A DNA stretch of 64,000 nucleotides from Pseudohalioglobus sediminis (GTDB taxonomy: Bacteria > Pseudomonadota > Gammaproteobacteria > Pseudomonadales > Halieaceae), in the NCBI RefSeq assembly GCF_008370495.1, contig NZ_VTUX01000003.1, positions 124,001-188,000 of the forward strand, written 5' to 3'. The number at the start of each line of letters is the position of its first letter. Position 1 is the first letter of the stretch. A program made the position numbers and the translations under genes. Positions 38,588 through 47,041 of the stretch are shown one piece after another. The notes beneath the pieces were generated by a model. The model had not been told where the DNA came from and did no database searches. It saw only the letters and a list, made by a program, of their open reading frames with translations.

Positions 38588-39158
38588 GTGCCTGCTGGTG
38601 GCGATAGATGCGGCTCCACTGCAGCAATCCCCACACGGACAGGGCCACGTAGACGCAAACCAGCCCCGCGTAAATATCCAGCGAGCGATCCATGTATAAC
38701 CATATGGACGCACAATTGAGCACGATCCAGTATATCCAGTTTTCCAGCACCTTTTTCACCTGCAGGTAGGTAGCGGCGAAGCTGAACATGGTGGTGAAAG
38801 CGTCGATATACGGGCGCTGGGCGTCGGTCTGTTCGCCGAAAAACGTCCCCAGGGCGATGGCGCCGCAACTGGCAATGGCGATAACCAGCAGGTGCACCAT
38901 CGGCGTGTACACCACCACCGGGTTGTCGTTGGCGGCTACCCGGTGCCGCCAGCGCATCCAACCCCAGATTCCCGCAAACACGTAAAACAGGTAGAGGCTG
39001 GCTTCTGAATAGAGTTTGTTGTCGACAAACAGGTAGATCGACAACAGGGATCCGGCGATACCGAAGGGCCAGGCCAGCACCCGCTCGCGGATCAACAGCA
39101 CCACGTACGCCAGGCCCGCCAGCACCGCGAGCAGTTCCACCAGGGTATTGACGCTCAC
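38544..39158 (-). CDS. pnuT: Pnu-family vitamin transporter, probably thiamine (PnuT)
   Basis: A 204-residue membrane protein of the PnuC family with the characteristic WIYWIVLNCASIWLYMDR in the C-terminal half and VLAWPFGIAGSLLSIYLF near the start. Pnu proteins are facilitators for nicotinamide riboside (PnuC), riboflavin (PnuX) or thiamine (PnuT). Here the gene follows a TonB receptor controlled by a TPP riboswitch, so thiamine is inferred. The start is GTG 39158 (MSVNTLVELL) with GGGG upstream; a longer frame to 39287 overlaps the receptor and adds no membrane sequence. It lies 43 bases after the receptor stop. The C terminus overlaps the UMF1 gene. Confidence 0.88.
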   Translation of the reverse strand: MSVNTLVELLAVLAGLAYVVLLIRERVLAWPFGIAGSLLSIYLFVDNKLYSEASLYLFYVFAGIWGWMRWRHRVAANDNPVVVYTPMVHLLVIAIASCGAIALGTFFGEQTDAQRPYIDAFTTMFSFAATYLQVKKVLENWIYWIVLNCASIWLYMDRSLDIYAGLVCVYVALSVWGLLQWSRIYRHQQAPSDSAWRPDDPAVH

Positions 39159-39201
39159 AGCGGCGCCCCGGTCATCGCCAGGCGCCGGCCTGCAAACCGG
39201 C

Positions 39202-41337
39202 TTATAACCACCAGGACACGTCCAGGCCGTAAGTGCGCGGCGCGCCCAACTGGTAATAGCTCTGGTTGCTCCAGGCGCCGAAGTCATCGCGCGGATCGGC
39301 GCCGAAATACAGGCCGTGGGTAGCGTAGTCCTCGTCGCTGAGGTTACGTCCCCACAGGTTGACCGTGATGTCGCCGTTGCTCCAGGTCAGGTTGGCATTG
39401 AACAGGTCGTAGCTGTCCAGTTTGCCGTCATGGTAATAACCAAAGTAGCTTTCATCGCGCCCCTCCGCCTCGATAGCGCCGGAAAAGCCGGCCGGGAACC
39501 GGGCGCGCACACCCACACTGTACTGGTAGCCCGGTGATTTGCTTTGCTCGCGATCACGCTTGCTGACGAAGTCACCTGCGTCGAGATCATAGGTGTTTAT
39601 CTCATCCACTTCTGTTTCCAGCCAGCCGAGATTCGCAAACAGCTGCACTGAAGCGGTCAGGTCAAAACTGCTCTCCAGCTCCAGGCCATAGGCCGTGGCG
39701 TCGGAGCCACTGTCCAGGTAGCCGATCCAGAGTCCGGCGGACTCGTCCCACATCCAGCTCTCCAGCTGGGCGGCATCGCGCGTGGTGTAGAACAGGGCCG
39801 TGCGCAATGCCAGGCGACCGTCAAACTGGCGGGTCTTGTAGCCGACTTCCCGGTTGAACAGGGATTCGCTGTCGAAACGCAGGTTGCCCTGCATAAAGCC
39901 CTGGAACTCGGGGCTCATAAAGGCAAACTGCGAGCTCGCCGCCACATTGACACCGCCGGGCTTGCTGGCCAGGGCCAGTGTGGCGTACAGGAAGCTGTTG
40001 TCGCTGAGGTCGTACTGCAGGCTCAGCTCACCGTTGTAGAGATCATCACTGTTGTCGTGGGCGACCCCATTGCTGTCGCGATAGTCATCCTCGAAACGTT
40101 CAACGCGCACGCCGCCGCTAACGCTGAGGCGGTCACTGAGGCCGTACTCCAGCTCGCCGTACAGGGCGTAGCGCTCGGTCTGGTAGCGACTGCTGCTTTC
40201 ATACAGGCCGAACCACGCACTGGGGTAGGCGTAATCGAGGTCCTCATCGTTACGGTTGGCATACAGCCCGGCGACATAGCGCAGGTCGCCGCGATCGAGG
40301 GTCTCACCGCCCCCGAGCCAGCGCACCTCCAGCGTGTCCTGCGTGCGATCGCGCTCAAATATCTCCTGCGCGGTATCGAACCCGCCCGAACAGGTAAAGC
40401 GCGCGCACAGTTCGGGGGACACCCAGTCCGCGTCATACCCGTAGTACAGGTCAGCATCGAGGTGGGTCGCCGTCGCCTGCAGGCTGCTGTTGCCGAGCTG
40501 CCACGCGCCCTTCGCGGTGAAGGCCAGGGTGTCCTGCTCGTCCGCGCCGGGCTGGTCGGCCCAACTGTTGCGGTCATTGTCCAGTGAATAGGCGTCGTAG
40601 CCGTTGTCGGCATTGAAACTGAAGACCGCCAGGTCGTAGCTCGCAGTATCACTTGGCCGCCACAGCAGCCGACCGCGGGCAGTGACCTCATCATAACCAT
40701 TGCTGTCGTCGCGACCCAGGGCACGGTTTTCCAAATAACCGTCACCCTTGTTCTGCTGCACGGCGATACGGCCACTTACCTGCTCACCGAGGGGCCCGCT
40801 GACGACACCACCGTAGCGATAGCTGCCATAGTTGCCCACCCCACCACTGAGCTGTGCCTCGAATTCATCAGTGGGCGCCTTGCTGCTGATCTTGACCAGG
40901 CCCGCGTGGGCGCTGGCCCCGAAACGCGTACCCTGCGGCCCGCGCAGGACCTCAACCTGGGACACGTCAAACAACATGCCCGCATTGGCTGCACTACCCA
41001 GTTCGAGGTCGTCCACGATGACTCCCACCGACGGGTAGTACTTGGGTTCGGCATACTGCTCCAGGTCCCCTACCCCGCGCATCTGGATAAAACGGCTACG
41101 AGACGCGCCGGTCGACCAGCTCACGTTGGGTGCTGCGCTGAGCACATCCTCGAGGTGTTGCGCGCCACGTTCCTCAAACTGCAGTTCACCCAGCACGCTG
41201 ACGCTGGCGGCGCTGGTCATCAATTGCGTCTGTCGGAAATCGGCGGTCACTACGATCTCTTCCAATTCCTCGGCGGAATAAGCGCCGGGGGCAGCCACGG
41301 CGATGGCAAGCAAAGTACTACGGGAAAGGGTTTTCAT
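39202..41337 (-). CDS. TPP-riboswitch-controlled TonB-dependent receptor, probable thiamine receptor
   Basis: A 711-residue outer-membrane receptor. The signal peptide (MKTLSRSTLLAIAVAAPGAYS) is followed by the TonB box EEIVVTAD, a plug domain (VEVLRGPQGTRFGASAHAGLVKI) and a 22-strand-type barrel ending in the aromatic VSWWL. Being downstream of a TPP riboswitch and ahead of a Pnu gene, it matches the predicted thiamine-regulated outer-membrane receptors described from comparative genomics. ATG 41337 is chosen since GGAG lies six bases upstream. An in-frame ATG at 41349 would put that ribosome site inside the coding region. Confidence 0.93.
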   Translation of the reverse strand: MKTLSRSTLLAIAVAAPGAYSAEELEEIVVTADFRQTQLMTSAASVSVLGELQFEERGAQHLEDVLSAAPNVSWSTGASRSRFIQMRGVGDLEQYAEPKYYPSVGVIVDDLELGSAANAGMLFDVSQVEVLRGPQGTRFGASAHAGLVKISSKAPTDEFEAQLSGGVGNYGSYRYGGVVSGPLGEQVSGRIAVQQNKGDGYLENRALGRDDSNGYDEVTARGRLLWRPSDTASYDLAVFSFNADNGYDAYSLDNDRNSWADQPGADEQDTLAFTAKGAWQLGNSSLQATATHLDADLYYGYDADWVSPELCARFTCSGGFDTAQEIFERDRTQDTLEVRWLGGGETLDRGDLRYVAGLYANRNDEDLDYAYPSAWFGLYESSSRYQTERYALYGELEYGLSDRLSVSGGVRVERFEDDYRDSNGVAHDNSDDLYNGELSLQYDLSDNSFLYATLALASKPGGVNVAASSQFAFMSPEFQGFMQGNLRFDSESLFNREVGYKTRQFDGRLALRTALFYTTRDAAQLESWMWDESAGLWIGYLDSGSDATAYGLELESSFDLTASVQLFANLGWLETEVDEINTYDLDAGDFVSKRDREQSKSPGYQYSVGVRARFPAGFSGAIEAEGRDESYFGYYHDGKLDSYDLFNANLTWSNGDITVNLWGRNLSDEDYATHGLYFGADPRDDFGAWSNQSYYQLGAPRTYGLDVSWWL

Positions 41338-41340
41338 CTT

Positions 41341-41365
41341 GGTCTCCATGTATTCACTAGAGACC
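41341..41365 (-). promoter_or_regulatory. Hairpin masking the receptor's ribosome-binding site (expression platform)
   Basis: On the minus strand GGTCTC and GAGACC flank a 13-base loop. Most of the Shine-Dalgarno GGAG (41347-41344) lies in the 3' arm, six bases before the ATG. This would let the riboswitch act on translation initiation. The pairing is seen directly; the regulatory role is inferred. Confidence 0.55.
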
Positions 41366-41416
41366 CGGACAGCGGTGGAAAAGTGACAGGCCGCGGCAGA
41401 GCACCAACGGCAGAAA

Positions 41417-41503
41417 CCTATCCCTACGCCGGTGTTATCCGGATCAGGTTCGAAGGGTCTGTTGCAGGCAACATCTCAGGCACGCTGGCCACCCCCTAGG
41501 ACG
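41417..41503 (-). promoter_or_regulatory. TPP (thiamine pyrophosphate) riboswitch
   Basis: The minus strand contains the full THI-element core in order: TCCTA (P1, 5' side), GGGGTGGCC, CCTGAGATG, ACCCTTCGAACCTGATC, then GGATAACACCGGCGTAGGGA with TAGGGA closing P1. CTGAGA and the GAACCTGATC...GGCGTAGGGA blocks are the most conserved parts of this aptamer. It lies about 80 bases before the TonB receptor start, and a good promoter sits at its 5' edge. TPP binding normally turns expression off. It supports thiamine as the cargo of both downstream transport genes. Confidence 0.96.
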
Positions 41504-41509
41504 AGCGAA

Positions 41510-41538
41510 AGTCTAGACGATTACGCGCCCGCGGGCAA
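41510..41538 (-). promoter_or_regulatory. Candidate promoter of the thiamine-uptake operon
   Basis: On the minus strand TTGCCC (41538-41533) and TAGACT (41515-41510) are separated by 17 bases. The predicted start near 41503 coincides with the first paired base of the riboswitch P1 stem, an independent sign that it is real. Confidence 0.5.
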
Positions 41539-41557
41539 TGCGGTCGCCGACAGTGGT

Positions 41558-42385
41558 CTAGCCGGTGCGGCGATAGACCGAGAGCAGGAATTCGGCGCGG
41601 GTATCCAGGGCATCGAGGTTATCCAGCTGCGACTTGTGTTCGCGTTGCCCGCCATGGGCGTAGGGCGTCATCGCCAGCAGGTCCCGCAGCAGGCTGCCGC
41701 GCAGGGGCAGGTCAAACTGCACACGCACAGGCTGCAATGGCGCAAAGCCCTGTGCCGGCGCCTCGGGCGGCTTATGCGGGCGCGGTGTGTCGTAGATGAG
41801 CTGGCGCAGTTCCCAGAGATGGTGTTCACCGGGGGACACCTCGATAAAACAGCCCCCGGGCTTCACCAGGCGCGCCAGTTCTGCCTCGCTGCGCGGCGCG
41901 AATACGCAGAAGACAGCGTCTACGCTGGCATCGGGGAGCGGCACCGCGAATGCGCTGGCCACGGCAAAATGTCCTTCCGGAAAGGTTTTTGCAGCCAGGC
42001 GGACCGCAGGTTTCGCAATGTCGATGCCGTAGAGCAAGGCCGGGGCCAGCGCCTGCTGTACACACTTGCTGTAATAGCCCTCGCCACAGCCGAGGTCCAG
42101 CAGCACAGGCGCGGCACCGCACTCTGCCGCCAGCAGCCTGGCCAGTGCATCCACCAGGGGGCGATAGAGGTCCGCGACATGTACGCGCCGCCGGGCATCG
42201 ATCATCTCGCGACTGTCACCCGGCTCGCGACTGCGCTTGCGATTGACCGGCAGCAGATTGACATAGCCCTCGCGCGCATAATCGAAGCAGTGCCCCTGCG
42301 GGCAGCGCAGTGAGCCGGAAGTGCGCGCCAGACTGCCGCGGCACAGAGGACATAACCACAGTGGGTCAGCGCAGTTCCCCGACAT
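41558..42385 (-). CDS. rlmA: 23S rRNA (guanine-N1)-methyltransferase RlmA-type
   Basis: A 275-residue protein with the RlmA zinc finger at the N terminus (LCPLCRGSL...LRCPQGHCFDYAREGYVNLL). Its methyltransferase domain carries VLLDLGCGEGYYS (SAM motif I) and AVFCVFAPRSEAELARLVKPGGCFI. RlmA methylates N1 of G745 (E. coli numbering) in 23S rRNA. I take ATG 42385, from which the zinc finger starts within 15 residues; the open frame extends to 42433. The 172 bases between its stop and the receptor gene hold the riboswitch and its promoter. Confidence 0.92.
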   Translation of the reverse strand: MSGNCADPLWLCPLCRGSLARTSGSLRCPQGHCFDYAREGYVNLLPVNRKRSREPGDSREMIDARRRVHVADLYRPLVDALARLLAAECGAAPVLLDLGCGEGYYSKCVQQALAPALLYGIDIAKPAVRLAAKTFPEGHFAVASAFAVPLPDASVDAVFCVFAPRSEAELARLVKPGGCFIEVSPGEHHLWELRQLIYDTPRPHKPPEAPAQGFAPLQPVRVQFDLPLRGSLLRDLLAMTPYAHGGQREHKSQLDNLDALDTRAEFLLSVYRRTG

Positions 42386-42594
42386 CAAATCCTGCCCACC
42401 ATAGTCGTTGTTTCCATCTCGCCCCGTCTCCACTGCTGCTTACCCGGCGCCCAGTGTACCTTTTCGAACCCGGATGTCATTTTACTGTCGAGGTCCTGCC
42501 ACGGCACCCGCGGACGTGGCGGTGCCCGCCAATCCTTTCTATCATCGGCAGCTCAGGCCAGAAAACGATAACAGCCCACACAGGACAGGCAGCC

Positions 42595-43620
42595 ATGGAC
42601 ACTATGCCCCAGGTACGGATTCACGCCCCGGATCGCGTCGCCGTGGATACAGTTGAACGCCCCCGACCGGGTGCCGACGATGTGCTGATCGAGGTCGCCA
42701 ACTGCGGTATCTGCGGCTCGGATCTGAGCTACGTCAAGCTCGGCGGCATACCGGGCGCCGCCAGCCCCTTTGCCCTGGGCCATGAATTTGCCGGCACGGT
42801 GGTCGCAACGGGAGAACGCGTCAGCCATGTACAGGTGGGTGATCGCGTGGTAGCCAACCCCGATCGCGGCGACAATGCCATTGGCAGTGGCGGCTTGCAG
42901 GGCGCGTTTGCCAGTCACGTGCTGTACCGTAACGCAACCGGTGACCCGGAAGGTTTGCTGAAGCTGCCGGATGAGCTGGATTTCGAGACCGGCGCGCTGG
43001 TGGAGCCCCTGGCCGTGGGCATGCACGCCGGCCACCAGGGACGCATCAGCCGGGATGACAAGGTGACTGTTTTCGGCGCCGGGCCGGTCGGGCTGGCCTC
43101 GGCGGTCGCCGCCCGGCACCTCGGGGCGGCCGAGGTGCTGCTGGTGGACCTGTCCGCGCGACGCCTGCAGGTTGCGCAGCAGATGGGCTTTGAGGTGCTC
43201 GCAGCCGATACAGGGGATCTCGCCGGCGCACTGCGCGAGCGCCATGGCACGGTCACCAATGACCCACTGTTGGGCCCACAGCCGGGAACCGACGTCTACA
43301 TCGAGGCCACCGGCGTCGGCGAGGTGCTGCGGCAGATCACCTTTACCGCCCGCAAAGGCGCTCGCATTGTTGTGGTCGGGGTGCACTTTACCCCGGTGGA
43401 ATTCGACATGACCAACTTCCTGCTGCGAGAGCTGCAGGTAACCGCGTCCATGGCCTACCCTGACGAGTTCGACGAAGTCATCGCGATGCTGGTGCGCAGG
43501 GAGATCGACGTCAGCCCGCTGATCAGCCATCGCTTTCCGCTCTCGCGGTTTGAAGAGGCCCTGTCACAGGCGCGGCAACCGGAACAGGCGGTCAAGGTGC
43601 TGGTGGACTGCCAGCATTGA
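42595..43620 (+). CDS. Zinc-type medium-chain alcohol dehydrogenase
   Basis: A 341-residue MDR dehydrogenase. The catalytic zinc ligands are present: CGICGSD (Cys near residue 37), GHEFAG (His-Glu) and LVEPLAVG (Glu). The nucleotide fold has VFGAGPVGLAS. The four-Cys structural-zinc lobe found in most members is absent: the corresponding stretch (NPDRGDNAIGSGGLQGAF) holds no Cys. It belongs near the sorbitol/threonine/2,3-butanediol dehydrogenases; the substrate is unknown. ATG 42595 follows AGGACAGG. First gene of a four-gene run with an alkylsulfatase-like protein, a sulfotransferase and an SDR, so oxidation of an alcohol released from or destined for a sulfate ester is conceivable. Confidence 0.88.
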   Translation: MDTMPQVRIHAPDRVAVDTVERPRPGADDVLIEVANCGICGSDLSYVKLGGIPGAASPFALGHEFAGTVVATGERVSHVQVGDRVVANPDRGDNAIGSGGLQGAFASHVLYRNATGDPEGLLKLPDELDFETGALVEPLAVGMHAGHQGRISRDDKVTVFGAGPVGLASAVAARHLGAAEVLLVDLSARRLQVAQQMGFEVLAADTGDLAGALRERHGTVTNDPLLGPQPGTDVYIEATGVGEVLRQITFTARKGARIVVVGVHFTPVEFDMTNFLLRELQVTASMAYPDEFDEVIAMLVRREIDVSPLISHRFPLSRFEEALSQARQPEQAVKVLVDCQH

Positions 43621-43649
43621 ATCGACCCGGCAAGGGAGTAAGGCAACAG

Positions 43650-44939
43650 ATGCGCGAACCACTTTACAGGCAACGGCCGGTGGGCCCGGAGGCAGCGGCA
43701 TTTGGCCGCTGCCAGCGAATCAACGACTTCATCGTCATGTCCGAGGGTAATTCCAACGTCTACCTGATCGAAACACCGGCGGGCAATATTCTCGTCAACA
43801 GCGGCATGGGCTTTGAAGCACCGGTGCACGCCCATAACCTGGCGCAATTTTCCGAAGCACCGATCCGCCACCTGGTATTGACCCAGGGGCATGTCGACCA
43901 CGTTGGCGGAGTACAGTATTTTCGCGAGCGCAATCCCGGGCTGCGGTGCATCGCACAGGCCGGCAATGCGGAACACCAGGCCTACGATGCGCGTCTGCAG
44001 GCATTTCGCGCCGCACGCTCCGCGTTTCGCTTCCAGCAGGCCTTCGTCGAAACCTTCCGGCAGTACGCGGAAGCGGGCTATACCGACCTCAATGCGCAGG
44101 ACAGCCCGACACCCGACATTACCTTCAGCGAGCGTCACACACTGTCACTGGGCGGCCTGGAGATAGAACTCATCGCCGCGCCCGGAGCCGAAACCAACGA
44201 CTCGCTGGTGATCTGGCTGCCACAGCAGCGCATCGTGCTGACCGGCAACCTGTTCGGCTGCCCCTTCGGCCACTTCCCCAACCTGGTCACCATTCGCGGT
44301 GACCGTTACCGCGATGCCCTGACCTGCGCGGCGGCTGCACAGACGGTGCTCGACCTGAACGCTGATTTGCTGCTCTATGGTCATCACGCACCCGTTGAGG
44401 GAGCCGAGGTGATCAGATCGGAAATCACTGCCTACCGCGACGCCATACACCATGTGCACGACGCGGTGGTCGCGGGCATGAACGCCGGCATACCCCTGCA
44501 CCAGCTGCAGCAGGACATCACCCTGCCGCAGGAATGCGAGGTAGGCCAGGGTTACGGCAAGCTGAACTGGAGCATCCGCGCCATCTGGGAACACTATGCA
44601 GGATGGTTCAAACATGAATCCACCACTGAGCTGTACAGCGTCCCCGCCACTGCCATCTATGCCGATCTGCTCCAACTGGCGGGCGCTGATGCACTGGTAA
44701 CGCGCGCCGGAGAAAAAGCTTCACGGGGTGAATACGAGGAAGCGTTACACCTGCTGGACATCGTGCTCGGGGCTGATGCCGGCCACCCCGCCGCCACCGA
44801 ACTGGCCATAGTCGTTCACGAGCACCTGTTACGGGACGCGCGCGCGTTCTGCCATACTGGTAATTTCTGGCTGGAGGGCTGGCTGGAACACCAGATCCGG
44901 CTGCTGCGGGGCGGCAACAACTCGCCCCTTTCCTACTGA
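43650..44939 (+). CDS. Alkylsulfatase-like metallo-beta-lactamase-fold protein with altered metal ligands
   Basis: A 429-residue protein comprising an MBL domain (about 1-260) and an alkylsulfatase dimerisation-type domain (about 265-425; NWSIRAIWEHYAGWF, ALHLLDIVLGADAGHPAA). The C-terminal SCP2-like domain of secreted alkylsulfatases is missing, and there is no signal peptide. The metal motif reads TQGHVDHVGG, so the first His of HxHxDH is Gln. The APGAE Glu is kept, but the AEN motif of sulfatases is TGN. A later GHHAPVEG His is present. ATG 43650 follows GTAAGG; a TTG at 43617 is possible. Located 30 bases after the dehydrogenase gene and 16 before a sulfotransferase. Activity is uncertain. 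Confidence 0.86.
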   Translation: MREPLYRQRPVGPEAAAFGRCQRINDFIVMSEGNSNVYLIETPAGNILVNSGMGFEAPVHAHNLAQFSEAPIRHLVLTQGHVDHVGGVQYFRERNPGLRCIAQAGNAEHQAYDARLQAFRAARSAFRFQQAFVETFRQYAEAGYTDLNAQDSPTPDITFSERHTLSLGGLEIELIAAPGAETNDSLVIWLPQQRIVLTGNLFGCPFGHFPNLVTIRGDRYRDALTCAAAAQTVLDLNADLLLYGHHAPVEGAEVIRSEITAYRDAIHHVHDAVVAGMNAGIPLHQLQQDITLPQECEVGQGYGKLNWSIRAIWEHYAGWFKHESTTELYSVPATAIYADLLQLAGADALVTRAGEKASRGEYEEALHLLDIVLGADAGHPAATELAIVVHEHLLRDARAFCHTGNFWLEGWLEHQIRLLRGGNNSPLSY

Positions 44940-44955
44940 CAAAAGAGCCGCTGCC

Positions 44956-46218
44956 ATGACTGACCTGCGCATCACCGACCTGGCCAGACCGGAGTACAAC
45001 GACTTCCAGCGGGCTGCACTGGCCTATGGTGAGTCTATCGAAACCTGTTTCGATCCGCAGGGCATCCTGGACGAGGCGAGCGCTGCGCTGGGGCTGGCGG
45101 ATTTCGGCGACCCGGAATTTCGCCAGCGCCTGGACCTGATCTGCGCGGAGTGGGATGCGGACTCCGGGCTGACCGGCCTCGGTCGGTACTCGCTGCGAAA
45201 CCGCCTGCTGGGCTATGCCAGGAACCGCCTGCTGATCGAGGATATTCTCCGGCGCCATCCCGAGATCCACGCTATCGAGATTAACCGGCCCATCATCGTG
45301 GTCGGCCTGCCTCGCTCCGGCACCACGCACCTGGTCAACCTGCTGGCGGCGGATTCGCGCTTGCGCGCAATGCCGCTGTGGGAGAGCTACGAACCGGTAC
45401 CGACACCCGGTGAGGGCCTGCTTGCAGATGGCACCGACCCCCGCTACCAGCGCTGCGCTGAGGCCTGGGCCATGATGCAGCAGACTGTACCCCACCTCGC
45501 TGCCATGCACCCCATGGACCCGGATCACATCAACGAGGAGATCGAGTTGATGCTGCCGAATTTCGCCTCCTACAACTTTGAGTGGTTCACGCACTCCCCG
45601 CGGTATCGCGACCACTACCTGGCCATGGACCAGCTGCCGCACTATGTGTACATGAAGACGGTCATCAAGATCATGCAATTCCTGCAACCGCAAACTGCAC
45701 CCACACGCTGGGTACTGAAATCACCGATGCACCTGGAAAACCTGCCGGAACTGCAGGCGGTATTTCCCGATGCCAGTTTCGTGGTGACCCACCGTGACCC
45801 GGTTTCGGTAATCCAGTCCACGGTGACGATGCTTGCCTACGGCCAGCGCATGAATCGCAAATCGATCCTGATAGATGAGCTGATCGACTACTGGACAGAC
45901 CGCATTGAACACCTGCTGCGGCGTTGCCTCGAGACACGCCACCTGCTGCCGGACGAGCGCAGCATCGATGTGCCCTTTCACGCGTTTATGGCTGACGAGC
46001 AGGGCACGGTTGAAAAAATCTACAACAAGGCCGGCCTGAAATTGAACGCGGTGGCGCGGCGGGAAATGGCGCAGTTTATTGAGGACCACCCCCGCGGCAA
46101 ACACGGCAAGGTCGTCTATGATCTGCAAGGCGACTTCGGCGCAGACCCGGAGGTGTTGCGCCAGCGTTTCCAGTTTTATTTCGACGCTTCCCCGGCCATT
46201 GCCGAGACCGGGCAATGA
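44956..46218 (+). CDS. Sulfotransferase family protein
   Basis: A 420-residue protein of the bacterial sulfotransferase (Sulfotransfer_3) family. The 5'-phosphosulfate loop is IVVGLPRSGTTHLVNLLA (about residues 115-131), and the 3'-phosphate site is FVVTHRDPVSVIQSTVTM (about 275-292). Between them are LWESYEP, HPMDPDHINEE and RWVLKSPMHLENL. These enzymes move sulfate from PAPS to hydroxyl groups of small molecules, lipids or glycans. Cytoplasmic, no leader. It sits directly after the alkylsulfatase-like gene and 49 bases before an SDR, so the operon could modify a hydroxylated lipid or steroid-like compound. Confidence 0.9.
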   Translation: MTDLRITDLARPEYNDFQRAALAYGESIETCFDPQGILDEASAALGLADFGDPEFRQRLDLICAEWDADSGLTGLGRYSLRNRLLGYARNRLLIEDILRRHPEIHAIEINRPIIVVGLPRSGTTHLVNLLAADSRLRAMPLWESYEPVPTPGEGLLADGTDPRYQRCAEAWAMMQQTVPHLAAMHPMDPDHINEEIELMLPNFASYNFEWFTHSPRYRDHYLAMDQLPHYVYMKTVIKIMQFLQPQTAPTRWVLKSPMHLENLPELQAVFPDASFVVTHRDPVSVIQSTVTMLAYGQRMNRKSILIDELIDYWTDRIEHLLRRCLETRHLLPDERSIDVPFHAFMADEQGTVEKIYNKAGLKLNAVARREMAQFIEDHPRGKHGKVVYDLQGDFGADPEVLRQRFQFYFDASPAIAETGQ

Positions 46219-46267
46219 CCCGGAACAACTTGAAGACCACGCCTGCGCACACAACGAGGACACCATC

Positions 46268-47041
46268 ATGAGCGACAAACACGCCACTGCCAGAGGCACT
46301 GCCAGCTTTGACTTCAGCAATGCCCGGGTACTGGTAACCGGCGGTACCAGCGGCATCGGCCTGGCAACCGCCCGCGCTTTCGCCACGGCTGGCGCTCACG
46401 TCACCATCACTGGCACCCGCGCTGGCGCTGACGCTTATGACGTGGCGCTGGATCAGTTCCGCTACCGCCAGTTACGCGTGACCGACAACGCGGAAATCCA
46501 GGCCGTAGCGGACAGCCTCGACGGACTGGACATTCTGGTCAACAATGCCGGTAACGCCAAATTCGCCGGCCCTGACGCCAGTGTGGAATCGGTTTTCGAG
46601 GAAATGGTGCGCGTGCACCTCCTTTCCGGGCATCACCTGTCTCAGGCATGCCTGGACATGCTCAGTGCCAGCGCACTGCCTGGTGGCGCCAGCGTGGTTG
46701 GCATCACCTCACTGACATCCTTCATGGCAGCTCCCTGGGTGCCAGGCTACGGGGCTGGCAAGGCCGGCATGGTGCAACTGGCAAAAACACAGGCCAAGCT
46801 CTGGGCTGGCCTGGGTATTCGCAGCAACTGTGTCTCCGCCGGTTACACCGAGACTCCACTCACCGCACCGGTAAAAGATATGGCCGAAGCCAACGCGGCA
46901 GTGATACAACGCACGCCGCTGCAGCGCTGGGCGCAACCGCAGGAAATTGCCGATGCGGTACTGTTCCTGTCATCTGATCGCGCCGCGTTCATTACCGGTG
47001 AAACCCTGATTGTCGACGGGGGCTACCTTCACAACGAGTAG
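46268..47041 (+). CDS. Classical SDR-family oxidoreductase
   Basis: A 257-residue short-chain dehydrogenase with the complete classical motif set: VLVTGGTSGIGLAT (cofactor), LVNNAGN, VVGITSLTS (Ser), PGYGAGKAG (Tyr-x-x-x-Lys) and the C-terminal FITGETLIVDGGYLHNE. There is no acidic residue right after the second strand (ITGTRAGA), which hints at NADP(H). ATG 46268 is chosen although the frame opens far upstream inside the sulfotransferase gene. Last gene of the four-gene run; its stop begins a strong inverted repeat. Confidence 0.92.
   Translation: MSDKHATARGTASFDFSNARVLVTGGTSGIGLATARAFATAGAHVTITGTRAGADAYDVALDQFRYRQLRVTDNAEIQAVADSLDGLDILVNNAGNAKFAGPDASVESVFEEMVRVHLLSGHHLSQACLDMLSASALPGGASVVGITSLTSFMAAPWVPGYGAGKAGMVQLAKTQAKLWAGLGIRSNCVSAGYTETPLTAPVKDMAEANAAVIQRTPLQRWAQPQEIADAVLFLSSDRAAFITGETLIVDGGYLHNE

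Noticed and set aside
38544-39287. Longer PnuT with 43 extra N-terminal residues, and nicotinamide riboside as substrate
   Set aside because: The extension overlaps the receptor gene and has no membrane character. The TPP riboswitch context argues for thiamine.
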